Origin: Candidatus Poribacteria bacterium
Lineage (GTDB): Bacteria; Poribacteria; WGA-4E; PCPOR2b
NCBI GenBank assembly: GCA_003635265.1
Contig: PYIZ01000034.1
Coordinates: 274,197 to 338,196, forward strand
Length of the DNA stretch: 64,000 nucleotides
Direction: 5' to 3'
Position 1 is the first letter of the stretch, and the number at the start of each line of letters is the position of its first letter. The position numbers and the translations under genes were made by a program. Shown one piece after another: positions 1 through 8,665 of the stretch. The notes under the pieces were generated by a model. It was not told the origin of the DNA and ran no database searches. It saw nothing but the letters and a program-made list of their open reading frames with translations.

Positions 1-1153
1 CACGGTTCGCGTACTCAGCGGAATCTTTGGCTTCCTGCAATGCGATCTCAGCTTGCACTCGATCGGCGATGTTAGTATTAATACCAACCCAGTTGATAAT
101 TTGTCCCGAATCGTCCCGAACAGGGGTGCCAATAAAAATGAAAGTTTCATAGGAACCATCTTTTGCCTGAAACCGACACTCGCCACTATATGTCTCGCCG
201 TGCGTGTATGCACGTTCCCATTTTGCGAGTACGTCCGGCAGATCTTCCGGATGTAATGCTTCTGCCCACCGGGTGCCCAGTGATTCCTCGTCGGTGCGTC
301 CGGAAAATTCATGCCAAGCTTTGTTCAGGAGGGCAACTTGACCATCAGCGTCTGCGACCCAAATCACCTGTGGCGCCGCTTGAATGAGCGCCCGATAGAG
401 TGCTTCTTGGGAAGCGAGTGCCCTTTCGGCTTCCTTCTGCTGGGTCACGTCCCGCCAAGTTGACCGACTTGCCACAATCTTGCCGGTTTCATCGCGCATC
501 GGTGTAGCTTGCAGAAGCACGTCAATAGTACTGCCGTCTGCTCGGCGCAATGTTCGTTCTTGCCTGATAACCTCGCCTGTTTCGACGAATGCTTGGGATG
601 TTTGCTGTGCAGCATCTATTGATTCAGAAGCATATAGTTCCAAGAAGGAATTGCCCACAATCTCCTCTTTGCTGCGACCGATAACATCTGCAAGGGTTTG
701 GTTACATTCTAAAATGTTTGAAGAAACCAGATCAACGACAGCCATCATATCCGGTGCGTTTTCGTACAGGTCACGATAGTGAACTTCTGCCCGCTTGCGT
801 TCGGTAATGTCTCGTGCGACGGCATAATATAACTGCTCCTCCATGGATACCGTTGAACTCCACAAGAGCCACTTATACGAACCATCTTTGCACAAGTAAC
901 GATTTTCAAAGGAAACGACATCTTCACCGGTTGTCATGATTTTCTGGGCTTCGGCGATTGTCGCTTCTTGGTCTTCAGGGTGAACAAACTCGATGAATGG
1001 TTTGGTTTTAAGTTCGTCCATTGTAAAGCCGAGCGTTTTTTCCCACATTGGGTTCAGTTCCTTGAAGTAACCATCGAAACCGGCGATACACAGCATATCC
1101 AGCGATAGGGTAAAAAAACGGTCGCGCTCAGTGGTATCGGCAGGAATAGTCAT
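1..1153 (-). CDS. PAS-repeat sensor protein, N-terminal part (cut by window edge)
   Basis: This is a signalling protein open at the left edge, so it is missing from the ORF track. I read it from ATG at 1153 for 384 codons with no stop. It has no signal peptide and begins [20 protein letters not shown], a typical first PAS start. Three PAS/PAC units follow, at about residues 9-125, 125-245 and 250-370, each ending in a PAC-like block such as [11 protein letters not shown] or [11 protein letters not shown]. The last visible residues ([12 protein letters not shown]) resemble the helical linker that normally precedes a HisKA dimerisation domain, so a cytoplasmic, possibly hybrid, histidine kinase is likely. 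A diguanylate cyclase or phosphatase output cannot be excluded because the C-terminus is off-window. It lies downstream of a PP2C phosphatase and a STAS protein on the same strand. Confidence 0.85.
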   Translation of the reverse strand, partial: MTIPADTTERDRFFTLSLDMLCIAGFDGYFKELNPMWEKTLGFTMDELKTKPFIEFVHPEDQEATIAEAQKIMTTGEDVVSFENRYLCKDGSYKWLLWSSTVSMEEQLYYAVARDITERKRAEVHYRDLYENAPDMMAVVDLVSSNILECNQTLADVIGRSKEEIVGNSFLELYASESIDAAQQTSQAFVETGEVIRQERTLRRADGSTIDVLLQATPMRDETGKIVASRSTWRDVTQQKEAERALASQEALYRALIQAAPQVIWVADADGQVALLNKAWHEFSGRTDEESLGTRWAEALHPEDLPDVLAKWERAYTHGETYSGECRFQAKDGSYETFIFIGTPVRDDSGQIINWVGINTNIADRVQAEIALQEAKDSAEYANR

Positions 1154-1359
1154 GGCGGTTTATCTCCTTCATTTTTCGGTCTCGAATTTTGCTAATCCGG
1201 GAAGCGAAAGTCCGAACTTTTAGCGCTTTTTGGAGAGGAATAACGAGGCTCCCCAAAGATCGATTAGGCAAAAATTACGCTACGCACACTCTGAATATTT
1301 TTTAATGTCGCAGGTTCTCAATTTTTCTTGCACCGAAATAGGTAACAACTCAAGCGGTT

Positions 1360-3186
1360 TCATTTCTTTTTCAGCACCATCAAGGTCAAATCATCAAAGC
1401 GTTGGGCTTCTCCTTGGAATTCTAGCGTTGACTCATAAATTTCCGAGCAGATTTCACTGGCATCTGCGTCACGGAGTTGTTTCACAAGTTCCTCTAATCG
1501 TTCTTCGTCGTACATTTCGTCATGGATATTTTGTGTTTCGGTAACGCCATCAGTAAAAAATATAACCGTATCACCGCTGTAAAGTTGAATTGTTTCATCT
1601 TCAAACTCTGCTGACATCTGGCGGATCATCTCGTCAGGATACATGCCTATCATTAAGCCACCTGCTTCTAGCCGTTGTAAGCTGCCATCCTGCCGGATAA
1701 CGAGGGGGAACGTATGTCCCGCATTCAGCGAAGTGAGTTTACCTGTCGCTGGATGCAACCGCGCATAAACGAGTGTCGCATATTTGTCCAACGGACTGCT
1801 CTCACGGATAAGAGCATTCAGTGCCATTGCTCTCGTTGGCAGATCTGCTTGCTTTGCAACCTCTGAGAGTAAAGCTGCACGAAGCGTTGCCATCAACAAA
1901 GCTGCCTGCATGCCCTTGCCAGCAACATCAGCAATGACCAATCCCCACGAGCCATCTGGCTCCTGAATGTAACCGTAGTAGTCTCCGCCGACGCCGTCAT
2001 GATGCGGTATGCTCATACCCGTAATTTCATAACCGGGAATCTCCGGAGGTGCTTTTGGCAGAAGATTTGCTTGAATTTGTGCTGCTTCCTCCATTTCCGC
2101 CTGTAATCGACGCTTCTCAATTGCTTCCTGATAAAGCCTCGCATTTTCGATTGCCACGCCGACTTGCGTACCAAAAGCCTCAAGCAAAATGCCATCTTCA
2201 TCGGTAAACTCCAGTGTGACGCCAGCTCTACCCTCCTTACCGAAAACAACGAGTATTCCCAGAATTTCACGTCCAAAGACTGGAACTGCTATCAGATTCT
2301 TTCCGCCAAATAGTGCAGCCGCCTCTTGATCATTGCGAATCTGCGTCCGTCCTTCCGTCGCTACTGCACGAAGCATAGAAAGTGTAGGGTGAATCCTCTG
2401 GTCGGAATCCAAGGGAATAGAAAAACTTTCTAGGTCGGAAGGAAATTGTAAACCAGGTGCGAAGGGATTTCTGATTTCAAGCTGTTGTGTAATCGGATTA
2501 ATAAGCATCAGACAACCCGCGCTGGCATCTAGAAGACTGACAGCATGATTGACGACCTCCTCCTCCAATTGTTCTGTATCTAACAGCTTGGCAATTTGGG
2601 CGGTTGTGTCGGACAGCATAAAAAGGCGAAATTTAGCGGCACGCATATCTTCTTGCGAGCGTGAATGTGCAATCGCAACCGAGATATGGTCAGCTAGGAC
2701 ATTTAATAATTCTTGAATCCATTTTGCCTCTTCAGAATCGTCGGCAAATTCGCCGAGACTGATAACACCTAGAAATTCCTCGTGAATCTTTAGTGGAGCC
2801 CAGAGAGTTGCCTTTAGACCCCGTAACTGTAGCTGAATTTCATCCAAGAACGGTTTCAGTAGGGAAGGAGGTCGGGAAAAATCGAGGGGCGAGCACTGAA
2901 GCAAGATTCCGATTTCATTGGGCGTAATCGGGATGACCAACGCTTCATCCGCAGACGCATCTGCGATATTAATTGATGATTCAACAGCAAGCAGACTTTC
3001 TGCAGGATTGAAGCGCAATATGGCACCTGCGGCTGCTTGCAACGTCTTGAGAACTATTCGCAGATAGGTCTGGCTTGATGCATTAAAGCTGCTCTGCCCG
3101 GAAACGATGGCTTTACCAACCTCTTCAATCTCAGACAGACCCAGAATTAGTCGCTGCGTGGTTTGTTCAGCTAAACCAGTCTGCAT
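1360..3186 (-). CDS. GAF-domain PP2C (SpoIIE/RsbU-type) serine phosphatase
   Basis: This 608-residue cytoplasmic protein probably dephosphorylates a STAS anti-sigma antagonist in a partner-switching cascade. Two GAF-like sensor domains occupy about residues 30-185 and 205-350. A helical linker (EAIEKRRLQAEMEEAAQIQANLLPK) follows, then a SpoIIE-type PP2C domain from about 385 to the end. The PP2C metal-binding motifs are visible: GVGGDYYG, VIADVAGKGMQAALL, FFTDGVTETQN and the C-terminal FDDLTLMVLKK. The start is ATG at 3186, with a weak AAGG upstream. The STAS gene 309 bases upstream on the same strand is the natural substrate candidate. The ligand of the GAF domains cannot be read from the sequence. 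Confidence 0.9.
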   Translation of the reverse strand: MQTGLAEQTTQRLILGLSEIEEVGKAIVSGQSSFNASSQTYLRIVLKTLQAAAGAILRFNPAESLLAVESSINIADASADEALVIPITPNEIGILLQCSPLDFSRPPSLLKPFLDEIQLQLRGLKATLWAPLKIHEEFLGVISLGEFADDSEEAKWIQELLNVLADHISVAIAHSRSQEDMRAAKFRLFMLSDTTAQIAKLLDTEQLEEEVVNHAVSLLDASAGCLMLINPITQQLEIRNPFAPGLQFPSDLESFSIPLDSDQRIHPTLSMLRAVATEGRTQIRNDQEAAALFGGKNLIAVPVFGREILGILVVFGKEGRAGVTLEFTDEDGILLEAFGTQVGVAIENARLYQEAIEKRRLQAEMEEAAQIQANLLPKAPPEIPGYEITGMSIPHHDGVGGDYYGYIQEPDGSWGLVIADVAGKGMQAALLMATLRAALLSEVAKQADLPTRAMALNALIRESSPLDKYATLVYARLHPATGKLTSLNAGHTFPLVIRQDGSLQRLEAGGLMIGMYPDEMIRQMSAEFEDETIQLYSGDTVIFFTDGVTETQNIHDEMYDEERLEELVKQLRDADASEICSEIYESTLEFQGEAQRFDDLTLMVLKKK

Positions 3187-3279
3187 TTAAGGACCTTTGT
3201 TCTGATGTAGCCACTCGCTTAAGGGAAAGAAGCGAGTTTTTAACACAGGAAAATGCCCATGTTTTCGTAAAACTGCATC

Positions 3280-3388
3280 TGTCCAACAGGATAGTAGGTT
3301 GTGCTCAAGGCGAAGCCATAGCCTTAACTCAGGCTGCTATACCCAAATGAGAGCCTCTGCCCCCAAGTACCTACTATCGCACTGGACA
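3280..3388. repeat. Long imperfect palindrome with two internal hairpins
   Basis: The 309-base gap between the STAS and phosphatase genes holds an inverted repeat. The left arm gtccaacaggatagtaggt (3281-3299) pairs with acctactatcgcactggac (3369-3387): ten outer-proximal bases and five terminal bases match, separated by a four-base internal loop. Inside are aaggc/gcctt and aggct/agcct hairpins. The shape suits either a structured leader RNA for the downstream phosphatase gene or a dispersed palindromic element. No U-tract follows either arm, so it is not a standard terminator. I do not recognise it as a known RNA family. Confidence 0.55.
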
Positions 3389-3495
3389 ATACATTTTCTG
3401 CGCTTAGTGTGAATGTTGGCAGCTAATTTCCCAACTCTTCACATTGGCAAGGCAAGAGATAAACATATCGGTCTCAACGAGAAGACCAAACACTA

Positions 3496-3843
3496 TTAAC
3501 CGGTAAGTGCGGCGATTGCTTCGTCCTCACTCTCAAAATGCTCAAATGTGGAGATTAATCGGCTCCTGATAATGAGGCTCTTGACGTTCTTTTCGCTGAC
3601 GTTGATGACCGCAACTCGACCGCCCTTTTGTACAATGGCTACGTGTGCTCCGAGCAGAGTTCCAAGCCCGGAACTGTCCATCATTGAAACATCAGCAAAA
3701 TCAAATAAAAATTTCGGCGCATCGGAAATCTTTGCGCTTTCCTCATTAATCGCACTGCTGAGATCGCGAACAGATCTTCCAATAACCTTGCCCTTGGGTT
3801 TTAAGATGATGACATCATCTCTTTGACGAATATCGACAGCCAT
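3496..3843 (-). CDS. STAS-domain anti-sigma factor antagonist
   Basis: This 115-residue single STAS domain of the SpoIIAA/RsbV type binds and sequesters an anti-sigma kinase when unphosphorylated. The family signature lies in DFADVSMMDSSGLGTLLGAH: the DSSG serine is the usual phosphorylation site and the following glycine-rich turn is intact. The length is typical for a free-standing antagonist. The start is ATG at 3843, preceded by a strong AGGAGG. The PP2C phosphatase downstream on the same strand would reactivate it. No anti-sigma kinase (HATPase_c of RsbW type) lies in the window, so the circuit partner is encoded elsewhere or off-window. Confidence 0.92.
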   Translation of the reverse strand: MAVDIRQRDDVIILKPKGKVIGRSVRDLSSAINEESAKISDAPKFLFDFADVSMMDSSGLGTLLGAHVAIVQKGGRVAVINVSEKNVKSLIIRSRLISTFEHFESEDEAIAALTG

Positions 3844-4313
3844 TAGTTTTCCTCCTATATCTCAATATTAAATATTATAGTCATATCACTGTCTGCCGCC
3901 AGAAACTGTGCTTTTCGCCTGCTATATTGAGGCTTGAAACCCCTCATTGAACAAAGTCAAGACTCTCAGCGTCAGAGATACTTCGCGAAACCTGCCCTTG
4001 AATGCTCTTCAGGTTTCAGAGCCTGAACAGCACTTGTTGAAGCGATGAGCGTTGTCTACGAAAGCGCAATTTTACCCGACGCGGAGTATAGTTTTTTGTT
4101 CCGCTAAGCATCTCTTATTCTAAAGGAGATATAACTTTTTGTCAAGCGTTTAATTTCCATAGTAGGGTCATCTAGTGAAGGTCGGGATTCGGAAATCGCC
4201 TCTACAGGCGCAAGAAATGTCCCGATTTCAAATGAGCATTCCGCTTGACAAGGGGTTGTAAGGTATAATAGAATCTATGCAATGGGGAAACAGTCAGCAG
4301 AAGGGAAAACATC
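3844..4313. other. Divergent intergenic region (470 bases)
   Basis: This stretch separates the minus-strand STAS gene from the plus-strand cNMP-binding gene. It holds the STAS ribosome site, a TATAAT box on the minus strand at 3874-3879 with only a weak partner, a stacked hairpin (tcggga...cgcctctacaggcg...tcccga, 4182-4226) and the plus-strand promoter at 4245. I see no coding sequence in it. Confidence 0.5.
4245..4274 (+). promoter_or_regulatory. Candidate sigma70 promoter for the cNMP-binding gene
   Basis: TTGACA (4245-4250) is followed after 18 bases by TAGAAT (4269-4274), about 40 bases before the ATG at 4314. An overlapping perfect TATAAT at 4264-4269 is only 13 bases from the same -35, too close to pair with it. 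Confidence 0.55.
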
Positions 4314-4991
4314 ATGGCGAAGATGAAACAGACTGATGCGACATGGGATGCCGTCTTTGATAGAAAGAGTAAAGCAAAGGTTGAACGGAGTACTATTGAT
4401 GTCCTCAAGGGAGTTCTTGTTTTCGAAGAACTGAGCCGCCGCGAAATTCAAAACATTGCACGCATTGCTTACCAGCGCCATTATAGTGCAGGGGAAGTCA
4501 TTATCCATGAAGGGCAGAATGCGGCAGGAATGTATATCATGGTGGACGGCCAAGCAGAGGTCACGAAAGTCTTAGAAGATGGCACCCTCCTCCATCTAAC
4601 AACCCTAGAAAATAGCGAATTATTCGGTGACGTTGGGCTGTTGGATAGTTCGCCACGGACAGCTACAGTTAGAGCAACTCGTGACTCAAGTGTTATCGGT
4701 TTTTTTCGTCCAGAACTACTTGAGCTAATGAACTCAAATCCAAGATTAGCCTCCAAAATCATCTTTAAACTGGGTCAAATTCTCACGGCACGTTTCCGGT
4801 TTATGCACAGCGAATTTGAAAAGGCACAGGCAGAAATTGGTCGTTTGAAGGCACAACTCTCGGCAGCATCAAGCACAAAAAAGGAGGATACACATGTAAC
4901 CTCCAATGGACCTTTCACCAGCGGATCAGGGTTGGAGATTGAAAAATCGGATTCTATCAACCCGGATGCCTCCAGAGAGGAAGAACAGTAA
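4314..4991 (+). CDS. Cyclic-nucleotide-binding-domain protein without DNA-binding domain
   Basis: This 225-residue cytoplasmic protein has a cNMP-binding beta-roll at about residues 35-150. It is recognised from LKGVLVFEELSRREIQNIARI, the GEVIIHEGQ strand and the phosphate-binding-cassette-like FGDVGLLDSSPRTATVRA, where the usual Glu is Asp and the Arg is kept. The C-terminal third is a short helical coiled coil (FEKAQAEIGRLKAQLSAA) and a polar tail. There is no helix-turn-helix, so it is not a CRP/FNR transcription factor; a sensor or adaptor role is inferred. Its stop overlaps the ATG of the next membrane protein (TAATG), which suggests translational coupling and a shared function. Confidence 0.87.
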   Translation: MAKMKQTDATWDAVFDRKSKAKVERSTIDVLKGVLVFEELSRREIQNIARIAYQRHYSAGEVIIHEGQNAAGMYIMVDGQAEVTKVLEDGTLLHLTTLENSELFGDVGLLDSSPRTATVRATRDSSVIGFFRPELLELMNSNPRLASKIIFKLGQILTARFRFMHSEFEKAQAEIGRLKAQLSAASSTKKEDTHVTSNGPFTSGSGLEIEKSDSINPDASREEEQ

Positions 4992-6613
4992 TGAACGGTT
5001 CTGCTAATCAGGACATGACGACCCACCCACCTACTGAAGAAGCACCTTCTAAGACGGTTGATCCCCCTACTCAAATCAATACGGAACAGTTACACGCCCA
5101 AACGGCTACGCTAGCCAGAGAGACGATCATACCGCTGACACAAAATGTTGAGACAATGACATCGGATATCCGGTTGGTTGTCCGTGAAAGCCGTGAACAG
5201 ACACGCCAAGCGCGAGTAGCAAATGCCTCCTTGAAAATCATCGCCTTGGGGACAACGTTGATTTCGCTGGCAATTCTTATCGGTGTTGTCTATCTGCTCA
5301 AGGATATCCTCGCACTAGTAGTGATTTCGTTCCTGATCGCTTACATCTTTAGCCCACTTGTAGATCTAATGGAGCGAAAGGGGATCAATCGGACACTGTT
5401 GGTCATTATCATAACGCTATTAATGCTCAGCGGTTTTGCTTTCCTTTCAACAGTGACAGTCAGTAGCATCACCGGACAGATTTGGAAGTTATTACCGGTG
5501 ACTGTGGAACTGGATTTTGAAGATGAATTGGATCGTGGCGAAATACCGGAGGTTTTACGCCAGAAGTTTGTGGAGGGCGGTATCGCACTTTCTCAAAATG
5601 CAATGATCGCTGTTGAAGAGACAGGCAACAGATGGAAGCTGACCGATACAGAGAATCGCCAGACATACGATTTGAGAAAAGAAGAAAACCAACTCAAGGT
5701 TTACGAAACGCTTGGACCTCTTGTCGATCTTGAAAATTTTCATGAACGTCTTGTCGATATAACTACAATAGTATTGAATCAAACCCCAGAATTCCTCCGC
5801 ACACCCCTGCTTAACTATCTTGAGGGCACCGAATATGGGTCAACCTCGACGGAAGTTTCTGACAACAGGTCTATTCAAGCGCTCAACTATGAACAAGTGA
5901 ATGCTCTTGTTGGGCGGATGGAAGAAAGAATTTCGGGATTTGTGCTTGGGCACTCTCAGTCGATTTTCAGTGCAATTGGTAGTTCTGCGAGAGGCGCGTT
6001 TTCAGCATTCACAACCGGTGTTATCATCCTATTTTTAACCTTTTTTCTTCTTAACAGTGGGCACCAGATGAAGAAAGCTTTTATTCAGATTGTGCCAAAT
6101 CGCTTCTTTGAAGTTGCTCTGGTACTGATTCAGGGACTCGACCGGCAATTGGGCGATTACCTTCGTAGCCGTTTGATTCAGACAATAATCATCTCGATAA
6201 TCGCTGCAATTGGGTATTGGATTTTGGGATTGCGGTTTGCACTCCTTATCGGGATTATCGCTGGACTAGCGAATTTGATTCCGTATATTGGTCCATTCAT
6301 TGGGGCAATTCCTGCAATCATTGTTGTCTTTCTAGGCTCCCGATTCGGGCCTGGTTGGAGCCTACTGGCTGTTATCATGCTGACGCTTGTGATACAGATT
6401 ATTGACAACGCGGTTATTACGCCATTGATAATAGGTAAAAGTGTTGAGCTAGGACCCGTAACAACAATTGTCGTGGTATTGCTTGGTGAGCAGTTACTCG
6501 GTTTAATGGGTTTACTGATGGCGGTTCCGATTGCAGCAATGTGCAAGTTAATCATCGAGGAAGTGTGGACAGAATTTAAGGGTTACTCCCAGTCGATTCT
6601 TGTGGGACACTGA
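4991..6613 (+). CDS. AI-2E/PerM-family membrane transporter
   Basis: This 540-residue inner-membrane protein belongs to the AI-2E transporter (UPF0118, PerM/YdiK) family. An unusual soluble N-terminal stretch of about 85 residues precedes the first helices (IALGTTLISLAILIGVVYLL, LALVVISFLIAYIFSPLVDLMERKG). A soluble loop of roughly 150 residues (about 165-315) follows, then the typical helical bundle with FTTGVIILFLTFFLLNSG, GLANLIPYIGPFIGAIPAI and a C-terminal LLMAVPIAAMCKLII. The loop is longer than in the short family members. It overlaps the upstream cNMP-binding gene by one base, so nucleotide-controlled transport is an attractive but untested idea. Members variously export small molecules or Na+, and the substrate here cannot be read. 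Confidence 0.88.
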   Translation: MNGSANQDMTTHPPTEEAPSKTVDPPTQINTEQLHAQTATLARETIIPLTQNVETMTSDIRLVVRESREQTRQARVANASLKIIALGTTLISLAILIGVVYLLKDILALVVISFLIAYIFSPLVDLMERKGINRTLLVIIITLLMLSGFAFLSTVTVSSITGQIWKLLPVTVELDFEDELDRGEIPEVLRQKFVEGGIALSQNAMIAVEETGNRWKLTDTENRQTYDLRKEENQLKVYETLGPLVDLENFHERLVDITTIVLNQTPEFLRTPLLNYLEGTEYGSTSTEVSDNRSIQALNYEQVNALVGRMEERISGFVLGHSQSIFSAIGSSARGAFSAFTTGVIILFLTFFLLNSGHQMKKAFIQIVPNRFFEVALVLIQGLDRQLGDYLRSRLIQTIIISIIAAIGYWILGLRFALLIGIIAGLANLIPYIGPFIGAIPAIIVVFLGSRFGPGWSLLAVIMLTLVIQIIDNAVITPLIIGKSVELGPVTTIVVVLLGEQLLGLMGLLMAVPIAAMCKLIIEEVWTEFKGYSQSILVGH

Positions 6614-6702
6614 CTTCGGCAGACTCAGTCTACTCTCCAAAATCGGCAATACGAGATCGATCAGGAGACCGTGGGCTACGTTAACCAATTCAGATTTGGC
6701 GG

Positions 6703-8439
6703 ATGACTAGTCACATGACGAACGAAGAAGTAAAATCTGCGCTGCATCGTGGAACCGATTTTTTAATGCAGCAGCAAAACTCGGCGGGCAATTTTGAGGG
6801 GCAACTCTCTTCAAGTACCTTCCCCACTTGTGCTTACGCTTGGGTGCTCTTTGCCCAAGATCAGTCGCCGGATGAAGCATTAATCGATTGGTTGATTAAA
6901 CACCAGAATCCCGATGGCACATGGGGACTTGATGCAGCCAATCAGCCGAATCGAGAAGCCACACTGTTTGCACAACTAATTTTGGAGCAGGTGTGGCAAC
7001 AGCAACCCAACCCGCAACTTGCTGGAGTCCTTGCACGTATCCCTCCGTATCCGCTGAACCTTGCCCTGATAAAACTATCCTACGCAGCCTTCGGCGACTT
7101 CGATTGGAACAAGCTAACTATTCCGAAACGTATGCTCCCTGTGATGACGCTGGCGAAAAAGCTGCTGACGAAGTTCCCCTTCCTCCAATCGTTCCTCAAG
7201 CCACCAACTAATGTCCTTCCACCAGTTGACCTATTCCACACCCGAACCTTTGAGACCCTGTTCATCGCGGAGCAGCACACGCTTGTGCCAGTCTTCATCC
7301 TGATTGAACTCAATACCACTCGACGACCAGAGATGATTGCTTCATTGGTCAGTTGGCTCATAGAACATAAGCTTTCCGATAATAGTTGGTTTCGCGTGAA
7401 TTACATCACCGCGTTGTCGGTGTTAGCACTCATTGAACTTCAAAAGCATATAACAGGTCGCCAAGACACCTTTAATCCTGAACCAACGGAGTCTGCTCAA
7501 TCAGAGGAGATTCAGAGGTTAATCGACGGCGGAATCGCATGGCTGCAATCGACACGGAACCCAGACGGTGGTTGTCGAGAGGCGTTAAATCTCAATATTT
7601 GGGACACGGCACTAAGCGTACTCACGCTCATTGATATTGGCAATGTAGACGCGAATAACACCATTCAACGCGCAGGCAGGTGGTTTATTGACAACCAGAA
7701 TCCGGATGGCGGTTGGGCATTCTCGGCGATGGGAAGGACCGGTAGTCTTCTGAGCGACGCTGATGACACGGCGTTAGCCACACTTTCATTACTGCGAGCA
7801 AAGATACCCAGCGGTGCTGAAGCGATTCAGCGAGGACTTGATTGGTTGAAGGCACACCAAAGTCCCGACGGAAGTTGTAGCACATATCTGCCGGGCCAAG
7901 GTGATGTAGGGTGTGTGAGTCTTACCGCTCACGCAATCGAAGCATGGTGCGAAGCGACAGGCATGGAAGTAGAAATAGATCGAGCCTGTCGGTGGCTGGA
8001 AGGTCAAATTTCCAAAGAGGGATATTGGTCGGATCTTTGGCTTGCCAAACGGACTTATGGAACAGCTTGTGCTATTGTCGGTTTGATCAAAGCAGGGAAG
8101 GCTACCTCTCCGGCGATTGCGCGTGGGGTTCGTTGGCTTGAGTCGGTGCAAAACAGTGATGGTGGTTGGGGCGAGGATATGTTCGGCAATCTGACCGATA
8201 GCACGGTCGAACAGACGGGTTGGTGTACCTATGCCCTATTGCTTGTTGATCCCGAGAGTGCCGCTGCTCGAAAGGGATTGGAGTTTCTCCTTAATCGTCA
8301 GCGTCCGGAGGGTTCATGGGATGCTAGTTGTGTCGGTATCTATTGGGAGATTATCGGCGGTTACGCGGATCCCATTTACGCCGTGGTTTTCCCGCTGCTT
8401 GCGCTGAATCAGTATTTGAAGGGGACCAACGGCATCTAA
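6703..8439 (+). CDS. Squalene-hopene cyclase-like terpene cyclase
   Basis: This 578-residue protein of the prenyltransferase/squalene-oxidase repeat fold probably cyclises a linear triterpene by protonation. The class II acid motif DxDDTA is present exactly (SDADDTALATLSLL). Multiple QW repeats are seen (QNPDGTWGL, QNPDGGWAFS, QNSDGGWGED, QRPEGSWDAS). The C-terminal end YADPIYAVVFPLLALNQYL matches the family's closing motif. It is somewhat shorter than bacterial squalene-hopene cyclases (about 630). The N-terminal half is the more divergent part, so the substrate could differ from squalene. The annotated ATG at 6703 has no clear ribosome site; ATG at 6715, preceded by GGCGG, is an alternative. 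A glycosyltransferase follows on the same strand. No squalene synthase genes are in the window. Confidence 0.83.
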   Translation: MTSHMTNEEVKSALHRGTDFLMQQQNSAGNFEGQLSSSTFPTCAYAWVLFAQDQSPDEALIDWLIKHQNPDGTWGLDAANQPNREATLFAQLILEQVWQQQPNPQLAGVLARIPPYPLNLALIKLSYAAFGDFDWNKLTIPKRMLPVMTLAKKLLTKFPFLQSFLKPPTNVLPPVDLFHTRTFETLFIAEQHTLVPVFILIELNTTRRPEMIASLVSWLIEHKLSDNSWFRVNYITALSVLALIELQKHITGRQDTFNPEPTESAQSEEIQRLIDGGIAWLQSTRNPDGGCREALNLNIWDTALSVLTLIDIGNVDANNTIQRAGRWFIDNQNPDGGWAFSAMGRTGSLLSDADDTALATLSLLRAKIPSGAEAIQRGLDWLKAHQSPDGSCSTYLPGQGDVGCVSLTAHAIEAWCEATGMEVEIDRACRWLEGQISKEGYWSDLWLAKRTYGTACAIVGLIKAGKATSPAIARGVRWLESVQNSDGGWGEDMFGNLTDSTVEQTGWCTYALLLVDPESAAARKGLEFLLNRQRPEGSWDASCVGIYWEIIGGYADPIYAVVFPLLALNQYLKGTNGI

Positions 8440-8503
8440 ATGTGCTTATGAGTTTGGAGGCCCCCGACTTATCGTTTTTCGCTCATGTTAAGATTTAGTG
8501 CAA

Positions 8504-8611
8504 AGAAACCGAGTTTTGAAGTCCCGATTCTCGGTATCCTCGACGAGTCGGCAAAAAACTCGGTTTCTCTTCGTGTTCCGCTCGTTCCGCAAGGCGGAAT
8601 CCCGATGTATC
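8504..8611. repeat. Nested palindromic element
   Basis: A 14-bp perfect inverted repeat, agaaaccgagtttt (8504-8517) and aaaactcggtttct (8555-8568), is followed by ttccgc/gcggaa and by the 16-bp palindrome tcccgatgtatcggga near 8593-8608. The core cccgat-NN-atcggg recurs in the palindrome at 22.4 kb, so this looks like a dispersed repeat family. It lies between the cyclase and glycosyltransferase genes. It is also why the ORF track extends the glycosyltransferase too far upstream. Confidence 0.6.
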
Positions 8612-8665
8612 GGGACTTGCACTTTCTTTTTATATGAGCCTCGTTTTTCTTACGGTTCACGTCGT

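Noticed and set aside
4264-4269. Perfect TATAAT as -10 box with TTGACA at 4245
   Set aside because: The spacing is only 13 bases; the overlapping TAGAAT at 18 bases is the better partner.
8498-8665. 56-residue N-terminal extension of the glycosyltransferase in the ORF track
   Set aside because: It lies within nested palindromes, has no ribosome site and does not match the family; the start MISVIIPVLNE is canonical.
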